NCBI RefSeq assembly: GCF_907164915.1
Contig: NC_061862.1
Span: forward strand, 120,741,533 to 120,805,532
Length of the DNA: 64,000 nt
Source of the DNA: Impatiens glandulifera
Lineage: Eukaryota > Streptophyta > Magnoliopsida > Ericales > Balsaminaceae
Direction: 5' to 3'
Position 1 is the stretch's first letter, and the number at the start of each line of letters is the position of its first letter. Made by a program: the position numbers and the translations under genes. The notes beneath the pieces were generated by a model. That model was not told the origin of the DNA, searched no databases, and saw only the letters and a list, made by a program, of their open reading frames with translations. Shown here piece by piece: positions 57,488 to 64,000 of this stretch.

Positions 57488-58078
57488 TAATAATCGACTT
57501 CTTAAATGAGACCATGGATCAATAGATTCAGAGATTGAGAATTTTTATTTGATATCCTCTATACAACACCACAGGCAAGCCAACCGATTCTAGGAAATCA
57601 AAAAGTATTGTAAAAGGTGTGACAATCTTAATAATATATCGATTTAGAAAGAAAAATAAAACTATAATATAGAAGATGCTTGAACAGAAAAGCCAAAGTT
57701 TCTCAAAGCATATTTCTCAATCAGTGTATAATGTTTACTGCAATTACAATCATCTTCTTGGCTCAATTAACAAACAATAAAGCAAAAATAAAAAATAAAA
57801 TCAATTGAGACAATCAATCAATTCCATAGATTGTCATTGTTAGCCACTTTGCAAGAGTGGAAACACAAAGGGTTTCATGATTGAGAATTTGGAAACCAGC
57901 AATTGCTCTGATTAGAATGACAAAGAAGTCTGCATTAATTAATAAAATAAAATAAGACTTAGTTTTCTTGTAAAAGAAACATGGGAAGAATAAAAAATAG
58001 AAAGGTTTTATTTCTTCTATTCACACATTGCCTGAGAATAAAGATATGTTGATGGAAACTTAGTAGAATCTGGGTGGG

Positions 58079-62469
<4,391 letters not shown>

Positions 62470-64000
62470 TGATGCAGCTTCGGATAGAGAAATTATATAG
62501 TACTGGCTAGATTTCTTCTTCACCGACTGACTGCGTCAATTCCTAGATTGCATGATTTGCATCTCCTCTTCCCGACTTACTCCCGGCAATTGCAATTTGT
62601 TCTTTCATTATAAGGGAGAAAGTGGAGTTACTAAGTGAAGAGCGTAGAGGAGAGGAAGACCTAGGTGGGTAAACGGGTCGGATCAAGTCCACCTGATTCA
62701 GGTGCTTGACTATGAAATTTGCACAAAAATATATATATAATAACTTTATTTCATCACAATCTTACAAATTAACACAAAACCCTATTTTAATTATAATATT
62801 TATACTCAGATCTCTTTCTAAAAAAAATAAACTCTACAAAAGTTGATGTTTCAAATAATTGACTCTTTTAATAGTATTTAGTAACGGAAAAGATTTTATT
62901 TTTTTTTCAATCACTTAAATTTGAGTAAATGTTGCGATTCATTCGGTCCCAATATCTTATTTAGTCGGGTCGGTTTTTTTATCTCGAATTTTATAATCCG
63001 AATAATATTTTCAATCGTTTCGTTTGTAGGTCGTTTGTTACGTATACTCTCTGTTGGTGATCATTTCTTGAGTCCGTGTTCGTCCCTTTCTTAACAACAA
63101 ATGAGATGAAATAATCGGATATGAAGTTATTTTTTATTTTTTTCAATAAAAAATTACTCGATTTGATCTTTCATATGGAGCACCTCTTACAGGTATCATC
63201 CCTTCATTTGTATGAATTTCTCACTATTTTGGTTATATATGTAGATGGTTCATTTTCATTTGGCGGGATTTTTTTCGGCGTTGCTTATCAACCATTGGCT
63301 AAGCATAATTTTAACTGTTGTTTAGAATCTTTGATAGAGATTTTTTTGACTATGTTTTATTGATTCGTTCGGCTTGCTTTACTACAAACGTCATCGTTCA
63401 ATAACTTAAATGAGTTTGTCTTTGAAAGAATCTTCAACAAATTGCATAATCGTTTGATCATTAAAATTTTTAATGAGAGTTTTATTTTTGTAAATTGTTT
63501 ATGCAATTTAATATTTAGATAATCAATTATTGATTTTGACTTTGTAGACGTTATATTGTATTATTTACTAATTAATTTTTCATGTATAACTCTTATTTGA
63601 ATTTAATGTGAATTAATTCTTTATCAAAATAAACTCAAAAGTCAAAACCCTATATTTATATGAAGAAGTTGCAAAGAGGTATCTTTTTGGTCTCTTGATT
63701 ACTTTTTTTTTATCATAACTCAGAATTTGTGTGTTGGTATTTTGTTTGATACACCTCGTATTTAGTTGGATCGAACTTTTTTATCATATATTTTTCATTT
63801 TGATTTTTTATAATTTGAAAAATGTTATTAATTGTTGATGACATATGTAAACATATTTTAAATTGACTAATACCCCCAACCTTGACCCAAATTCAAAATA
63901 TGAATTTAGATAAGTTAATTTAGTTTTCGTTAAATTTGGATTTAATTAGGTTAGGTAAAAAAAATGGTTAACTCATTAATATCATTACATTCAAGAGCCT
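62470..64000. other. CDKD 5' flank and intergenic region
   Basis: Contains the CDKD leader and promoter (upstream of 62,469). I could not place the transcription start. The rest is AT-rich, with an open frame at 63,121-63,363 that is low-complexity and has no family signature. No further gene seen up to the window end. Confidence 0.5.

Noticed and set aside
63121..63363. 80-aa open frame at the window end
   Set aside because: Phe/Leu-rich low-complexity translation of AT-rich DNA with no homologue I recognise.

Overview
This is plant nuclear DNA. It is very AT-rich, with long (AT)n tracts, genes with GT-AG introns, and a large load of transposable elements: LTR retrotransposons, L1-type LINEs, CACTA, Helitron-like ends, MITEs and tRNA-like short repeats. 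The protein families (CDKD kinase, GT61 glycosyltransferase, thionin-like peptide, PPR-DYW, BMT5-like) are those of flowering plants. One retroelement ORF and one transposon-type gene family resemble families I associate with Lamiales, especially Gesneriaceae; that placement is from memory and tentative.

Only three genes look intact. All are on the minus strand, and I rebuilt their exons by hand: a two-exon thionin-like secreted Cys-rich peptide (904-1350), a three-exon GT61 Golgi glycosyltransferase of 516 aa (44969-47203), and a seven-exon CDK-activating kinase CDKD of 412 aa (58079-62469). Recognisable dead genes are a second thionin-like copy (10.2-10.5 kb), a PPR-DYW C-terminus (40.6-41.0 kb), a Ulp1-associated transposon-type gene (51.6-54.8 kb) and a BMT5-like methyltransferase (56.8-57.5 kb).

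Layout. 0-2.4 kb: thionin-like gene. 3-6.5 kb: an LTR element with a tiny internal region, then three tandem ~0.5 kb units carrying tRNA-like boxes and ending in a Helitron-like terminus. 6.9-10.1 kb: copia and LINE remnants. 10.1-24.9 kb: a duplicate of the thionin locus split by nested insertions (CACTA, a gypsy-like element with an extra ORF, LINEs, tandem arrays). 25-29.4 kb: inverted tRNA-like repeats interrupted by a LINE. 29.4-33.5 kb: degenerate copia-like DNA. 33.6-39.4 kb: a complete LTR element with 2.8 kb LTRs around only 194 bp of internal DNA. 39.4-44.9 kb: non-coding, with a solo LTR and a DYW pseudogene. 45-64 kb: the gene-bearing end (GT61, CDKD) with two gene relics.

The most unusual object is the 33,587-39,354 element. 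Its giant LTRs are filled with minisatellites, its internal part is little more than a PBS and a PPT, and it has perfect 5-bp target-site duplications. A relative at 3.1-4.2 kb has the same short internal region but an LTR of only about 0.86 kb. The genes do not form a shared pathway; the window is mostly a record of layered transposition around a few housekeeping and defence-type genes.
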